DNA of 33,001 nt from CAZEZY01 sp964516635. Its GTDB lineage: Bacteria > Pseudomonadota > Gammaproteobacteria > Burkholderiales > Burkholderiaceae_C. The notes below the pieces were generated by a model. It did not search any database and was not told the DNA's origin. It saw only the letters and a list, made by a program, of their open reading frames with translations. Of the stretch, positions 15,873 through 24,426 are shown one piece after another. The stretch is taken from contig CAZEZY010000009.1 in the NCBI GenBank assembly GCA_964516635.1, positions 1 to 33,001 of the forward strand, read 5' to 3'. The position numbers were made by a program, and so were the translations under genes. How positions within the stretch are numbered: position 1 is the first letter of the stretch; the number at the start of each line of letters is the position of its first letter.

Positions 15873-17983
15873 TGTTCATGAACGACCCTTTGGCTCAAGC
15901 CCGCCAGCAGCTGGCCCTCATGGACGCGGATGCGCCCTTGGCCCTTCGGCATGTGTGGCTGATCGGCCTGGTGGCCTGGATCCGTGGGGCCGATGCCGAT
16001 GTGCCTCAGGCATTGCGCCGCATCGAGGCATTGCTGGAGGCCGCCGAATCGGACCCGGAGTGGCGTTTGCGATGGGCCCTGTGGTGGAGGCGGTTTCACG
16101 ACACCGTGGACCTGGCGCCGCTGCTGGCCGATTTCGGTTTTGCCTCCCGGTCGGTGTTCATCACCGAACTCACGCACCGGCTTCGCCGCAAGCTGCTGCC
16201 TTCATCGCCCCTGACCACCGACATGGGGGAGCTCTTTGGCCTGCTTTTTTCCGACCCTCGGGATGCCCGCTGGTTACGGGCGCTGTCGCCCCGATTGCTG
16301 TCGCGGCTGGCCGACCTCCTGTTGGTTCGGGATGAGGTGTCGCCAGCGGAACCGGTGGGCCTCTGGGAGCGGATCCTGCTCGACGCCCTGGCTTTTGAAG
16401 TGGGGCAGATCAGCGCAGCCGGGTTTTCTTCGGAGTTGCGGGTCCGCATGTCGCCCGAGGCTCGGCGCACGCGCATCTTCCAGGATCTTCCCGCCGCGAT
16501 GGAGGCCTTGCGGGCCGATGTGTTGGCGCATGGCCATGAGAGCGAACCGACAGGGGTCGCCGCTGAGCGGCTGCGCAGCTGTCTGGATGTCGCACGGCAT
16601 GCGGCCTACACGGTCTATGGATATCTGGAGGAGCACGGGATTTCCGTGGGGGTGGTGTTTCGCCTGCGCCAGCTGCGCGAACGCGTGTTGCGTGCCAAGA
16701 CCCTGCTGGACTGTCTGCTGGCGGCGGACCGCCCCCGGGCCACGGCCCGTTTGCTGGCCCAGCTGGTGCAGGTGGGTCGAGAGAGCCGCAGCATTCGCGC
16801 GCTCGTGGCCACGAGCACCCAGCTGACGGCCGCCCGTGTGGCCGAACGCAGCGCCGAAACCGGTGAGCAGTACATCACCCGCGACTGGCCCGAGTACCGG
16901 CGCATGCTGTGGCGTGCCGCTGGCGGGGGTGCGGTGCTGGGCTTCACCACCTGGTTCAAGTTTCTGATTGGCGGCCTGGCGCTGTCCGCCTTCTGGGGTG
17001 GGCTGGCGGCGGGGATCAACTATGCCCTCGCCTTCGTGCTGATACAGCTGCTTCATTTCACGGTGGCCACCAAGCAGCCGGCCGTCACGGCACCGGCCAT
17101 GGTGGCACGCCTCAAGGACTTGCGCGCCCGCGAGGGCGTGCTGCGGTTTGTGGATGAGGTGGCCCATCTTTTCCGTTCCCAGGTGGCCGCCATCGCGGGC
17201 AATCTCGGGCTGGTCGTGCCGGTGGTGCTGCTGATCAGCACGGCGCTGTGGCTGTGGCAGGGTAGCTCCATGATCACGCCGGCCTACGCGCATCACGTCA
17301 TCGAAGCCCACCATGTGATCGGCCCCACCTTGATCTTTGCGGCCATCACGGGTCTGCTGCTGTTTGTCAGCAGCATTGTGGCCGGCTGGGTGGAAAACTG
17401 GTTTGTGCTGCACAAGCTGGACTCCGCGATCGAGTACAACCCCGCGATCACCCGGCGGATCGGCGCCCGCCGTGCGGCCCGGTGGGCCCGGTTCATGCGT
17501 GTCAACATCTCGGGTCTGGCTGCCAACATGTCGCTGGGTCTGATGCTCGGCCTGGTGCCGGCCATTGCCGCCTTCTTCGGTCTCGGTCTGGAGGTGCGCC
17601 ACGTGACGCTCGTGATGGGCCAGATGGCAGCGGCGGTGGCCGCGCTGGGCCCTTCGGTGTTCCTGGAGTCGGGCTTCTGGGCGGCGGTGCTGGCCACCTT
17701 GCTGGTGGGGCCTGTCAATCTGGCCGTTTCGTTCTATCTGGCGTTCCGGCTGGCCCTGAAGTCGCAAGGGGTGAGCGATGTCAACCGCCAGCGCATCCAG
17801 GCCGCCATCCGCCACCGCTTGCGCAAAGCGCCCTTGAGCTTTCTGTGGCCGGTGGACGCCCGCCAGGAGGCCCAGGCCCGCGAAGGGGTGGATATTCCCC
17901 CCGCCGACGACCTGGAAGAGGGTGCCGACGCGGCGCCTGGCCGGGTTCTGGCCCAGGGGGAGCGAGGAGCCGAGGAACGTTGA
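15872..17983 (+). CDS. Gcr-type 'site-specific recombinase' family membrane protein
   Basis: This 703-residue protein resembles a family annotated as site-specific recombinase (Gcr of Neisseria gonorrhoeae). The first 340 residues are soluble, Arg/Leu-rich helices. From about 350 to 630 there are at least five strongly hydrophobic segments (near 350-395, 446-467, 483-510, 548-573 and 603-630), so it is an inner-membrane protein. I see neither the Arg-His-Arg-Tyr set of tyrosine recombinases nor a serine-recombinase catalytic domain, so the inherited name is doubtful. The start ATG overlaps the apaG stop; an alternative ATG is at 15878. Its stop overlaps the thiL start. The true function is unknown. 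Confidence 0.8.
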   Translation: MFMNDPLAQARQQLALMDADAPLALRHVWLIGLVAWIRGADADVPQALRRIEALLEAAESDPEWRLRWALWWRRFHDTVDLAPLLADFGFASRSVFITELTHRLRRKLLPSSPLTTDMGELFGLLFSDPRDARWLRALSPRLLSRLADLLLVRDEVSPAEPVGLWERILLDALAFEVGQISAAGFSSELRVRMSPEARRTRIFQDLPAAMEALRADVLAHGHESEPTGVAAERLRSCLDVARHAAYTVYGYLEEHGISVGVVFRLRQLRERVLRAKTLLDCLLAADRPRATARLLAQLVQVGRESRSIRALVATSTQLTAARVAERSAETGEQYITRDWPEYRRMLWRAAGGGAVLGFTTWFKFLIGGLALSAFWGGLAAGINYALAFVLIQLLHFTVATKQPAVTAPAMVARLKDLRAREGVLRFVDEVAHLFRSQVAAIAGNLGLVVPVVLLISTALWLWQGSSMITPAYAHHVIEAHHVIGPTLIFAAITGLLLFVSSIVAGWVENWFVLHKLDSAIEYNPAITRRIGARRAARWARFMRVNISGLAANMSLGLMLGLVPAIAAFFGLGLEVRHVTLVMGQMAAAVAALGPSVFLESGFWAAVLATLLVGPVNLAVSFYLAFRLALKSQGVSDVNRQRIQAAIRHRLRKAPLSFLWPVDARQEAQAREGVDIPPADDLEEGADAAPGRVLAQGERGAEER

Positions 17984-18975
17984 TGGGTGAGTTCGACCTC
18001 ATTCGTCGCCATTTTCAGCATGCGTTGAAGCCGCCTGGCGTCAGTCTGGGCAACGGCGATGACGCCGCCCTGCTGTCACCGGCTCCCGGGCATCAGCTGG
18101 CGGTTTCGACCGACATGCTGGTGGAGGGGCGCCATTTCCTGTCGACGGTGGATCCGATGGCGCTGGGCCACAAGGCGCTCGCGGTGAACCTGAGCGATCT
18201 GGCCGCCATGGGGGCGCGCCCTGTCGCATTCACCCTGGCAATCGCACTTCCCCGCGCCGATGACCACTGGCTGCAGGCTTTTTCGGCCGGGCTGCTGTCC
18301 TTGGCCGATGCCCATCGCTGCGCCCTGGTGGGGGGGGACACCACGGCCGGGCCGCTGAACCTGTGCATCACCGTGATGGGCGAGGTGCCCGCCGATCAGG
18401 CCCTCAGGCGCGATGCAGCGCGGCCTGGCGATGATGTCTATGTGAGCGGCCAGTTGGGTGACGCCCGGCTGGCGCTGGAGGTGTTTCGTGGCCGGTTGCA
18501 GGTGCCAGCCGATGCGTTTGCCCGAGCCCGCCTGCGCATGGAGCGGCCCGAGCCTCGCATAGCGCTGGGACTGGCCTTGCGCGGGGTGGCCCATGCCTGC
18601 GCCGACGTCAGCGACGGGCTGCTGGGCGATCTGGGGCACATCCTGCAGGCCTCCGGCGTGTCGGCCGAGGTGGATGTGGCCACCCTGATGGGTTCGGCAG
18701 CGGTGAGCGCTGACGTCCGTGACTTGCCAGCCGGGCTGGCGCACACTTGCGTGCTGGCTGGCGGCGACGATTACGAACTGGTGTTCACGGCGCCCGAATC
18801 GGCCCGCCAGGCGGTCCGCGACGCCGCCCGGAGCGCTGGCTTGGCGGTCACACGCTTTGCCCGGATCGTGCCAGCCCAAGGCGGGGCGTGTCAGGCGCGG
18901 CTGCTAGGGGTCGATGGGGCACTCTACCCATTGCCTGCCGATGCCCGGCTGGGTGGATTCGACCACTTTGCCTGA
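17983..18975 (+). CDS. thiL: Thiamine-monophosphate kinase
   Basis: ThiL phosphorylates thiamine monophosphate to the active cofactor thiamine diphosphate. The 330-residue protein begins MGEFDLIRRHF and contains the ATP/Mg-binding motifs of the family: GNGDDAALLS, STDMLVEGRHF, VNLSDLAAMGARP, GGDTTAGPLN, and the later ADVSDGLLGDLGHIL and GGDDYELVF. It belongs to the PurM-like ATP-binding fold. The start ATG at 17983 shares its A with the stop codon of the upstream membrane-protein gene (TGATG), a typical coupling; longer in-frame extensions would run back through that gene. The NUDIX gene follows after 22 bases. Confidence 0.95.
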   Translation: MGEFDLIRRHFQHALKPPGVSLGNGDDAALLSPAPGHQLAVSTDMLVEGRHFLSTVDPMALGHKALAVNLSDLAAMGARPVAFTLAIALPRADDHWLQAFSAGLLSLADAHRCALVGGDTTAGPLNLCITVMGEVPADQALRRDAARPGDDVYVSGQLGDARLALEVFRGRLQVPADAFARARLRMERPEPRIALGLALRGVAHACADVSDGLLGDLGHILQASGVSAEVDVATLMGSAAVSADVRDLPAGLAHTCVLAGGDDYELVFTAPESARQAVRDAARSAGLAVTRFARIVPAQGGACQARLLGVDGALYPLPADARLGGFDHFA

Positions 18976-18997
18976 GGGCCAATGTCAAAATGGCGGC

Positions 18998-19804
18998 ATG
19001 AATGCCTCACCGTCTCGCCTGAATCCCTCAGACCCTGCGCCGGAAGAAACGCCGCCACGCGATGCCGCTTCCGTGGTGTTGCTGCGCGATGGGGCCTCCG
19101 GCCTCGAAGTGCTGCTGTTGCGTCGCCATCAGAATTCGGGTGTGCTGGGGGGGCTGTATGTGTTTCCTGGGGGCAAGCTCGACCACGCCGACGTTGAAGC
19201 GCACTGGCAGGCGCTGCTGGACCTGCCTGACGAGGTGTTGCACCAGCGCCTGAATGAACCCGATACCCCTGTGAACAAAGCCAGAGGGCTTTATGTGGCG
19301 GCACTCAGAGAGCTCTGGGAAGAGGCCACCGTGGACATGCGCTGGCAGGTCAGTGCGCTGTGGCCCTGGTCGCGCTGGATCACCCCGCGCAACCCGCCCG
19401 TGGGCACCCCACGCTTTGACACCCGCTTCTTTCTGGGGCGCCTGCCGGACGGGCAGGATGCGGTGCACGATGACCACGAAGCGGTCGAAAGTGTCTGGCT
19501 CGCGCCGCGCGAAGCCCTGGCGCGTTACTGGCAGCGAGAGATCGAGCTCATCCCGCCTCAGCTGATGGCGCTGGCCCAGCTGGCTCGCCATGACAGCGCC
19601 GCCAGCGCCTGGGAGGAGGCGCTGGGGCGCCGTGCGCCATGCATCCAGCCAGTGCACTTCATGGATGGTGATGTACGCGCCATGTGCTACCCCGGCGACC
19701 CCCTGCACCCGGTGCCCGACCGGGCGTTGCCTGGGCCCACCCGTCTGCGCTTTGCCCAGAAGCGGTTCGAGCCCTTTGACGGGTTTGAAGGGTGGTTCCG
19801 ATGA
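18998..19804 (+). CDS. NUDIX hydrolase, NUDT19-like with split Nudix box
   Basis: NUDIX enzymes cleave nucleoside diphosphates linked to another group; NUDT19-type members act on coenzyme A and its esters. In this 268-residue protein the Nudix box is split: VFPGGKLDHAD (Gly58-Gly59) and ALRELWEEATV (Arg104, Glu105, Glu108, Glu109) are separated by about 30 residues more than the standard Gx5Ex7REUxEE spacing. That insertion is the mark of the NUDT19/RP2 group, so CoA diphosphatase activity is a reasonable but unproven guess. The glycine after the REUxEE core is replaced by threonine. The ATG at 18998 gives a short, Pro/Ser-rich lead-in. Its stop overlaps the pgpA start as ATGA. Confidence 0.85.
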   Translation: MNASPSRLNPSDPAPEETPPRDAASVVLLRDGASGLEVLLLRRHQNSGVLGGLYVFPGGKLDHADVEAHWQALLDLPDEVLHQRLNEPDTPVNKARGLYVAALRELWEEATVDMRWQVSALWPWSRWITPRNPPVGTPRFDTRFFLGRLPDGQDAVHDDHEAVESVWLAPREALARYWQREIELIPPQLMALAQLARHDSAASAWEEALGRRAPCIQPVHFMDGDVRAMCYPGDPLHPVPDRALPGPTRLRFAQKRFEPFDGFEGWFR

Positions 19805-20319
19805 CGGCATCCCCCGTGGTTGCCCCCGACACGCGCTTTCTCCTGGCGCATCTGTCGCACCTGATTGCGCTGGGCTTTGGGTCGGGGCTGAGTCGGCGGG
19901 CCCCGGGGACGGTGGGCACCCTCTGGGGCTGGGCGATGTTTCTGGTCATCGATGCCCTCTTCCGGCCCACCGACTGGGTCTGGGCAGCCCTGATTGGTGG
20001 TGGCTTGCTCGTGGGCTGGTGGGCCAGCGTGGCCACCGTGCGGCGCTGCGGGATTGCCGATCCGGGCTACATCGTGATCGACGAGATCGTGGCGTTCTGG
20101 CTGGTGTTGTGGCTGGCCATGCCCATGGGCCTGCTGGGTCAGGCGGTGGCCTTTGGCCTGTTCCGGTTCTTTGATGCCGCCAAGCCGGGCCCGGTGGCCT
20201 GGGCGGATCGGGTGTTCAAGGGGGATGGCTGGCGCGGCGGCTGGGGCATCATGTTCGACGATCTGGTGGCGGCTTTCTGCACGCTGCTGGTGATTGCGCT
20301 GTGGCGCTTGGGTGTCTGA
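19801..20319 (+). CDS. pgpA: Phosphatidylglycerophosphatase A
   Basis: PgpA removes phosphate from phosphatidylglycerophosphate to give phosphatidylglycerol, a major inner-membrane lipid. The 172-residue protein has the signatures SRRAPGTVGTLWG near residue 33, DEIVAFW, FRFFDAAKPGPV and GIMFDDLVAA, with four hydrophobic segments. The ATG at 19801 overlaps the NUDIX stop as ATGA, which fixes the start over a GTG three codons earlier. pncC follows after three bases. Phosphatidylglycerol is the donor of phosphoglycerol groups on periplasmic glucans in E. coli, which may be relevant because opgGH lies about 4 kb downstream. Confidence 0.93.
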   Translation: MTASPVVAPDTRFLLAHLSHLIALGFGSGLSRRAPGTVGTLWGWAMFLVIDALFRPTDWVWAALIGGGLLVGWWASVATVRRCGIADPGYIVIDEIVAFWLVLWLAMPMGLLGQAVAFGLFRFFDAAKPGPVAWADRVFKGDGWRGGWGIMFDDLVAAFCTLLVIALWRLGV

Positions 20320-20322
20320 GCC

Positions 20323-20817
20323 ATGAACACGCTGGCCCCGGATCTGGTGACGCTCTGCGAGCAACTGGCGGCAGCCTTGCGTCAGCGAGGCTGGATGCTG
20401 GCCACCGCCGAAAGCTGCACGGGCGGTCTGATTGCGGGCACCTGCACCGGTCTGAGCGGTTCCAGCGACTGGTTCGACCGGGGTTTTGTCACCTATTCGA
20501 ACGCGGCGAAAGTCGCCCAGCTGGGCGTTCCCGAGTCGCTGTTTGCCCTGCACGGCGCCGTGAGCGAGCCGGTGGCGAGGGCCATGGCCGAGGGGGCAAG
20601 GCGCCATTCGATGGCGCAGGTGAGTGTGGCGGTCACGGGCGTGGCAGGCCCCACCGGCGGCTCGCCCGAGAAGCCGGTAGGCACCGTCTGGTTCGCTTGG
20701 TCGGGACCCCGCGGCGCACGCGCCGAGTGCCGTTGCTTCGATGGCGACCGCGACGCTGTGCGGCGTGCCACCGTGCAGCATGCCCTCGAAGGCTTGATCG
20801 TGGTCGCTCAATCCTGA
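20323..20817 (+). CDS. pncC: Nicotinamide-nucleotide amidohydrolase PncC (CinA C-terminal domain)
   Basis: PncC deamidates nicotinamide mononucleotide to nicotinate mononucleotide, recycling a by-product of NAD-dependent DNA ligase. The 164-residue protein is a single CinA C-terminal domain with the catalytic-site motif ATAESCTGGLIAGTCTGLSG, followed by WFDRGFVTYSNAAKVAQLGV and the VTGVAGPTGGSPEKPVGTVW loop. It lacks the N-terminal molybdopterin-like domain of full CinA, so a stand-alone deamidase is expected. It starts three bases after pgpA and ends five bases before the sensor kinase gene, within the tight plus-strand run. Confidence 0.93.
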   Translation: MNTLAPDLVTLCEQLAAALRQRGWMLATAESCTGGLIAGTCTGLSGSSDWFDRGFVTYSNAAKVAQLGVPESLFALHGAVSEPVARAMAEGARRHSMAQVSVAVTGVAGPTGGSPEKPVGTVWFAWSGPRGARAECRCFDGDRDAVRRATVQHALEGLIVVAQS

Positions 20818-20822
20818 ACGCC

Positions 20823-22244
20823 ATGCCCCTCCTGTCCAAGCTCTCGTTCAAGCAACTGCTCCTGCTGGCTTTTCTGCTCATCGGCATGCTGCTCGGTGGT
20901 TCATCCATCTGGGCGTTGGTCACGGTGGACCGGCTGATGGCGCAGAGCCAGAAACGGGCCTACGAGTCGATGGACATGCATTCCGGCGCGCAGGCCCTTG
21001 ATGCGCGCAGCCTGGACATGGAACGGGCTGCCCGGCAGTCGCTGGTGCTGGCTGACCCGGCCCTGCTGCGGCAGTTCAACGAAACGCTGTCGGAGGCGCG
21101 CAGCATCCTGCAGCGGCTAGAGACACTGGGGCTGCCCGGCGAACACGCGCAGGCGTGGCGGCGGCATGTGCGCTCAGTCGAACAGCTTCTGGCGGATGCC
21201 AGCGTGGACGCATTCACCCGAGAGGAGGCGGTGGCCCTGCAGTTTCAGGACATCCGCCGCGAGAGTGCCCGCATCGGCCTTCAGGTCCAGGACACGGTGA
21301 CCCGACGCACCAACGAGCTGGAAAGCCGCTTTCAGGAGAGCCGCCAGCGGCTCACGCAGCTGGTGGTGGGTGCGCTGCTGCTGGGGTTGATCATGGCGCT
21401 CACGTCCGGTCTGTGGCTGGCGCGGCCGTTCCGGCAACTCGAGCAATCGATCGCGGCACTGGGCGAAAACCGGCTCGACGTCGCCATCGAGATATCCGGT
21501 CCCGAGGATGTGCGTCGGCTGGGACAGCAACTGTCGTGGCTGCGCGACCGCCTCACGGAACTGGACGCCGACAAGGCGCGGTTCCTGCGGCACATTTCCC
21601 ACGAGCTCAAGACCCCTCTGGCCGCGGTGCATGAAGGGGTGGCTGTGTTGAAGGACCGCGTGGCCGGTCCCCTGACCAGCGATCAGGTCGAAGTGGTGGC
21701 CATTCTGGAGCACAACACGGTCGCTTTGCAGCAGCAGATTGAAACCTTGCTGCGTTTCAACGCGGCCGCCTTCGAGGCTCGGCAACTCAAGCGAACCCGG
21801 TGCGACCTGCGTTCGCTCCTTCAGGAGGTCGTCGAGGACCAGAAACTGCAGTGGCAGGCGCAGTCGCTTGATGTCCGTATCGACGGCGACAACGCCCAGA
21901 TCCACATGGACCGCGAGAAGATGGCGTCGGCGTTGGGCAACCTGCTTTCCAACGCCATCCGGTTTTCGCCGCCGGGAGGCACCATCCACATCGCCTTGTC
22001 GAACGATCCCCACGACGTGGTGGTGGACATCCGAGACGAAGGCCCGGGAGTGGCCCAGGCCGATCGCGACCGGATCTTCGAGCCCTTCTACCGCGGCAGC
22101 CGTCAGCCCGAACACGAGATCCGGGGCACGGGCATTGGCCTGTCCATCGTGCAGGAATACGTGTCCGCCCACGGGGGGACGGTGCGGCTGATGCCGTCCG
22201 AAACAGGCGCCCATCTGCGCGTCAGGTTGCCCCGGACGCGATAG
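20823..22244 (+). CDS. glrK: GlrK/QseE-like sensor histidine kinase
   Basis: This 473-residue inner-membrane kinase would sense an envelope signal and phosphorylate the response regulator encoded two genes on. It has a membrane helix near 10-33, a periplasmic helical region of about 145 residues, a second helix near 179-200, a HAMP linker, a dimerisation domain with HISHELKTPLAAVHEG (His260 the likely phosphosite) and an ATPase domain with NLLSNAIRFSPPGG, DEGPGV and GTGIGLSIVQEY. The order kinase, lipoprotein, sigma54-type regulator is that of enterobacterial glrK-qseG-glrR, which is the basis for the name. The ATG at 20823 lies five bases after pncC. Confidence 0.85.
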   Translation: MPLLSKLSFKQLLLLAFLLIGMLLGGSSIWALVTVDRLMAQSQKRAYESMDMHSGAQALDARSLDMERAARQSLVLADPALLRQFNETLSEARSILQRLETLGLPGEHAQAWRRHVRSVEQLLADASVDAFTREEAVALQFQDIRRESARIGLQVQDTVTRRTNELESRFQESRQRLTQLVVGALLLGLIMALTSGLWLARPFRQLEQSIAALGENRLDVAIEISGPEDVRRLGQQLSWLRDRLTELDADKARFLRHISHELKTPLAAVHEGVAVLKDRVAGPLTSDQVEVVAILEHNTVALQQQIETLLRFNAAAFEARQLKRTRCDLRSLLQEVVEDQKLQWQAQSLDVRIDGDNAQIHMDREKMASALGNLLSNAIRFSPPGGTIHIALSNDPHDVVVDIRDEGPGVAQADRDRIFEPFYRGSRQPEHEIRGTGIGLSIVQEYVSAHGGTVRLMPSETGAHLRVRLPRTR

Positions 22245-22254
22245 GATGCCGTTC

Positions 22255-23019
22255 ATGACGACACGTGTGATGGATTTTCAACAAGCACCTGGCCAGCGGC
22301 ACCGCGGTGTCTTGGCCGTGGGTGCCCTCCTGCTACTCGCTGGGTGTGCCGGCTGGGACCGGGCTCCGACAGCGGGTGCTGCCGATCCCGTGCCTGCCGT
22401 GCCTGCCGTGCCTGCTGCGCCCGTCCCTGCCGTCGTGGCTCCCCTTGCCGTGACGCCCTCGGACCCGGTTGCGGCCACCAGCCCGGCTGGGGGGGGCAGC
22501 GCCGTGTCGCCTGCCCCCCAGAGTGCCCCACCCGTCAGCCCAGCCCCTGCGCCCCGGCCCACCGCGGCCTCTGATGGCTCCGAGGCCATGCTGGAGCTGT
22601 TGCGCGATGCCTACCAGTTCAGGCTTCTCAACGGCCCGCAACTGGCGGCAGAAATCGACCGGATGGAGCGCATCGAGCGCATCCGCCTCGATGCGCAGCA
22701 GCGCCTTCGGTGGGCGCTGGCCCTGAGCCAGACGCTGCAGGTGCAAGACACCCAGAAAGCGCTCGGCCTCGTTCAGGAGGTGCTGGAGAGTCCCGACGTG
22801 CAGAGTGTGGCGCTGCGCCCTCTGGCTCACCTCCTGGGTCAGATGCTCCGTGAGCAGCGACGCCTTGACGCCCAGAACGAGCGGCTCAGCCAGCAATTGC
22901 GGGACAATCAGCGCCGTGTCGAGCAGCTCAACGATCGCCTCGAAGCGATGCGAGCCATCGAACGCAGCCTCAATCGGCCTGCCCCGCTGCCGGCGGCACC
23001 TCGCTCTGCCACGCCATGA
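22255..23019 (+). CDS. qseG: QseG-like lipoprotein of the GlrK-GlrR system
   Basis: In enterobacteria QseG (YfhG) is a lipoprotein that controls the QseE/GlrK kinase. This 254-residue protein has a signal peptide ending in the lipobox LLLLAGC, so it should be lipidated. A Pro/Ala/Val-rich low-complexity stretch of about 75 residues (PAVPAVPAAPVPAV and similar) precedes a helical C-terminal half (MLELLRDAYQFRLLNGPQL, then a coiled coil of Gln/Arg/Leu repeats near 200-235). The ATG at 22255 has AGGA eight bases upstream; ATGs at 22246 and 22270 are alternatives. Assignment rests mainly on position between kinase and regulator plus the lipobox and coiled coil. Confidence 0.72.
   Translation: MTTRVMDFQQAPGQRHRGVLAVGALLLLAGCAGWDRAPTAGAADPVPAVPAVPAAPVPAVVAPLAVTPSDPVAATSPAGGGSAVSPAPQSAPPVSPAPAPRPTAASDGSEAMLELLRDAYQFRLLNGPQLAAEIDRMERIERIRLDAQQRLRWALALSQTLQVQDTQKALGLVQEVLESPDVQSVALRPLAHLLGQMLREQRRLDAQNERLSQQLRDNQRRVEQLNDRLEAMRAIERSLNRPAPLPAAPRSATP
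22390..22416 (+). repeat. Nine-base tandem repeat, three copies
   Basis: GTGCCTGCC occurs three times in a row (22390-22398, 22399-22407, and 22408-22416 with a final T), encoding Val-Pro-Ala repeats just after the lipobox of the QseG-like protein. The unit is a multiple of three, so copy-number change would lengthen or shorten the linker without shifting frame. Confidence 0.75.
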
Positions 23020-24422
23020 ACCCGCCACCGATGGCCGATACACGCCCCCGGTCTCACCGCCCACGCGTCTTGCTGGTGGACGACGACCCCGACCTCCTGA
23101 AGCTGTTGTCGATGCGCCTGTCGGCTGCGTCCTACCAGGTGGTCACCGCCACATCGGCCGAAAGTGCCCTCGACCTGCTGGATGTGGAGCGCCCGCAGGT
23201 GGTGGTGTCGGACGTGCGGCTGCCTGCCCAGGACGGATTGGCCTTGTTCGATGAAATCCGGCGTCGGCATCCTTCGCTGCCGGTGATCCTTCTGACGGCG
23301 CACGGCACCATCCCCGATGCGGTGGAGGCGACCACCAGGGGGGTCTACGCCTACCTCACCAAACCCTACGATGCCAAGGCGCTGCTCGACAAGGTCGAGC
23401 AGGCCGTGGCCATGGGCGGCACCATCGAGACCGACAGCACGCGCGACGAGGCCTGGCGGGCCGAGATCGTGAGCCGGTCTCACCGCATGGACGACCTGCT
23501 CATGGAAGCGGGCATGGTGGCCCGTTCCGACGCCAGCGTGCTGTTGTTGGGCGACAGCGGGACCGGAAAGGAATTGCTGGCACGGGCCATTCACCGTGCC
23601 AGCCCCCGCGCCCGAAAACCCTTCATTGCCGTCAATTGCGGCGCCATTCCCGAAGCGTTGCTGGAGTCGGAACTGTTCGGTCACGTCAAAGGGGCGTTCA
23701 CCGGTGCCGTGGCCCACCACAAAGGTCTGTTTCAGGCCGCCGACGGGGGCACGCTCTTTCTGGACGAGATCGGTGACATGCCACTGCCCCTGCAGGTGAA
23801 GCTGTTGCGGGTGCTGCAGGAGCGCGCCGTCCGCCAGGTCGGGTCCAGCCAGTCCATCGATGTCGATGTGCGAATCATCTCCGCCACCCACCGCGACCTC
23901 GAAGACGCGATGCGGCAGGGGCAGTTCCGCGAGGATCTGTATTACCGCCTGCATGTGGTGACGCTGCACCTGCCCACACTGGCCGAGCGGCGAGAAGACA
24001 TTCCCCTGCTTGCCAACCATTTCCTGATGCAGCTGGCCAGGAAGTACGAGCGCCGGATAGCCGGGTTTTCGCCTGAGGCCATGAAAGCGCTCACCTCGGC
24101 CTCGTGGCCAGGCAACGTCCGCCAGCTCTACAACGTGGTCGAGCAGGTGTGCGCCCTCTCGCCCACCCCGCTGATTCCCCTGTCGCTCGTGCAGCGGGCG
24201 CTCCGGATTCCGTCGGTCGAGGTGTTGAGCTTTGCCGAGGCCAAGCAGCGCTTCGAGCGCCAGTACCTGGTGGGCCTGCTGCGCATGACCGATGGCAACG
24301 TGGCAGACGCGGCCCGGCTGGCCCAGCGCAACCGCACCGAGTTCTACCGGCTGCTGCAGAAACACGACCTCACGCCTGGCCTGTTCAAGAATGACGGCGT
24401 CGACGCTCAGGGAACGGAGTAA
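23016..24422 (+). CDS. glrR: GlrR/QseF-like sigma54-dependent response regulator
   Basis: This 468-residue NtrC-family activator would bind enhancers and use ATP to open sigma54 promoters when phosphorylated. The receiver domain (about 15-130) has VDDDP at 21-25 and the phosphoacceptor Asp66 (VVSD). The AAA+ domain has Walker A GDSGTGKE (179-186), the sigma54-contacting GAFTGA loop (226-231) and the Walker B region GTLFLDEIGD. A C-terminal helix-turn-helix lies near 428-452 (NVADAARLAQRNRTEFYRLL). The start overlaps the lipoprotein stop as ATGA; an ATG at 23031 is possible. TGTC-N10-GACA sites, the enhancer consensus of E. coli GlrR, begin five bases after its stop codon. Confidence 0.9.
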   Translation: MNPPPMADTRPRSHRPRVLLVDDDPDLLKLLSMRLSAASYQVVTATSAESALDLLDVERPQVVVSDVRLPAQDGLALFDEIRRRHPSLPVILLTAHGTIPDAVEATTRGVYAYLTKPYDAKALLDKVEQAVAMGGTIETDSTRDEAWRAEIVSRSHRMDDLLMEAGMVARSDASVLLLGDSGTGKELLARAIHRASPRARKPFIAVNCGAIPEALLESELFGHVKGAFTGAVAHHKGLFQAADGGTLFLDEIGDMPLPLQVKLLRVLQERAVRQVGSSQSIDVDVRIISATHRDLEDAMRQGQFREDLYYRLHVVTLHLPTLAERREDIPLLANHFLMQLARKYERRIAGFSPEAMKALTSASWPGNVRQLYNVVEQVCALSPTPLIPLSLVQRALRIPSVEVLSFAEAKQRFERQYLVGLLRMTDGNVADAARLAQRNRTEFYRLLQKHDLTPGLFKNDGVDAQGTE

Positions 24423-24426
24423 CGAC

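Noticed and set aside
16274..17815. Long open frame antisense to the Gcr-type gene (about 513 codons)
   Set aside because: It mirrors a well-supported gene, has His/Gln/Arg-rich low-complexity sequence without family motifs, and is expected from high third-position GC.
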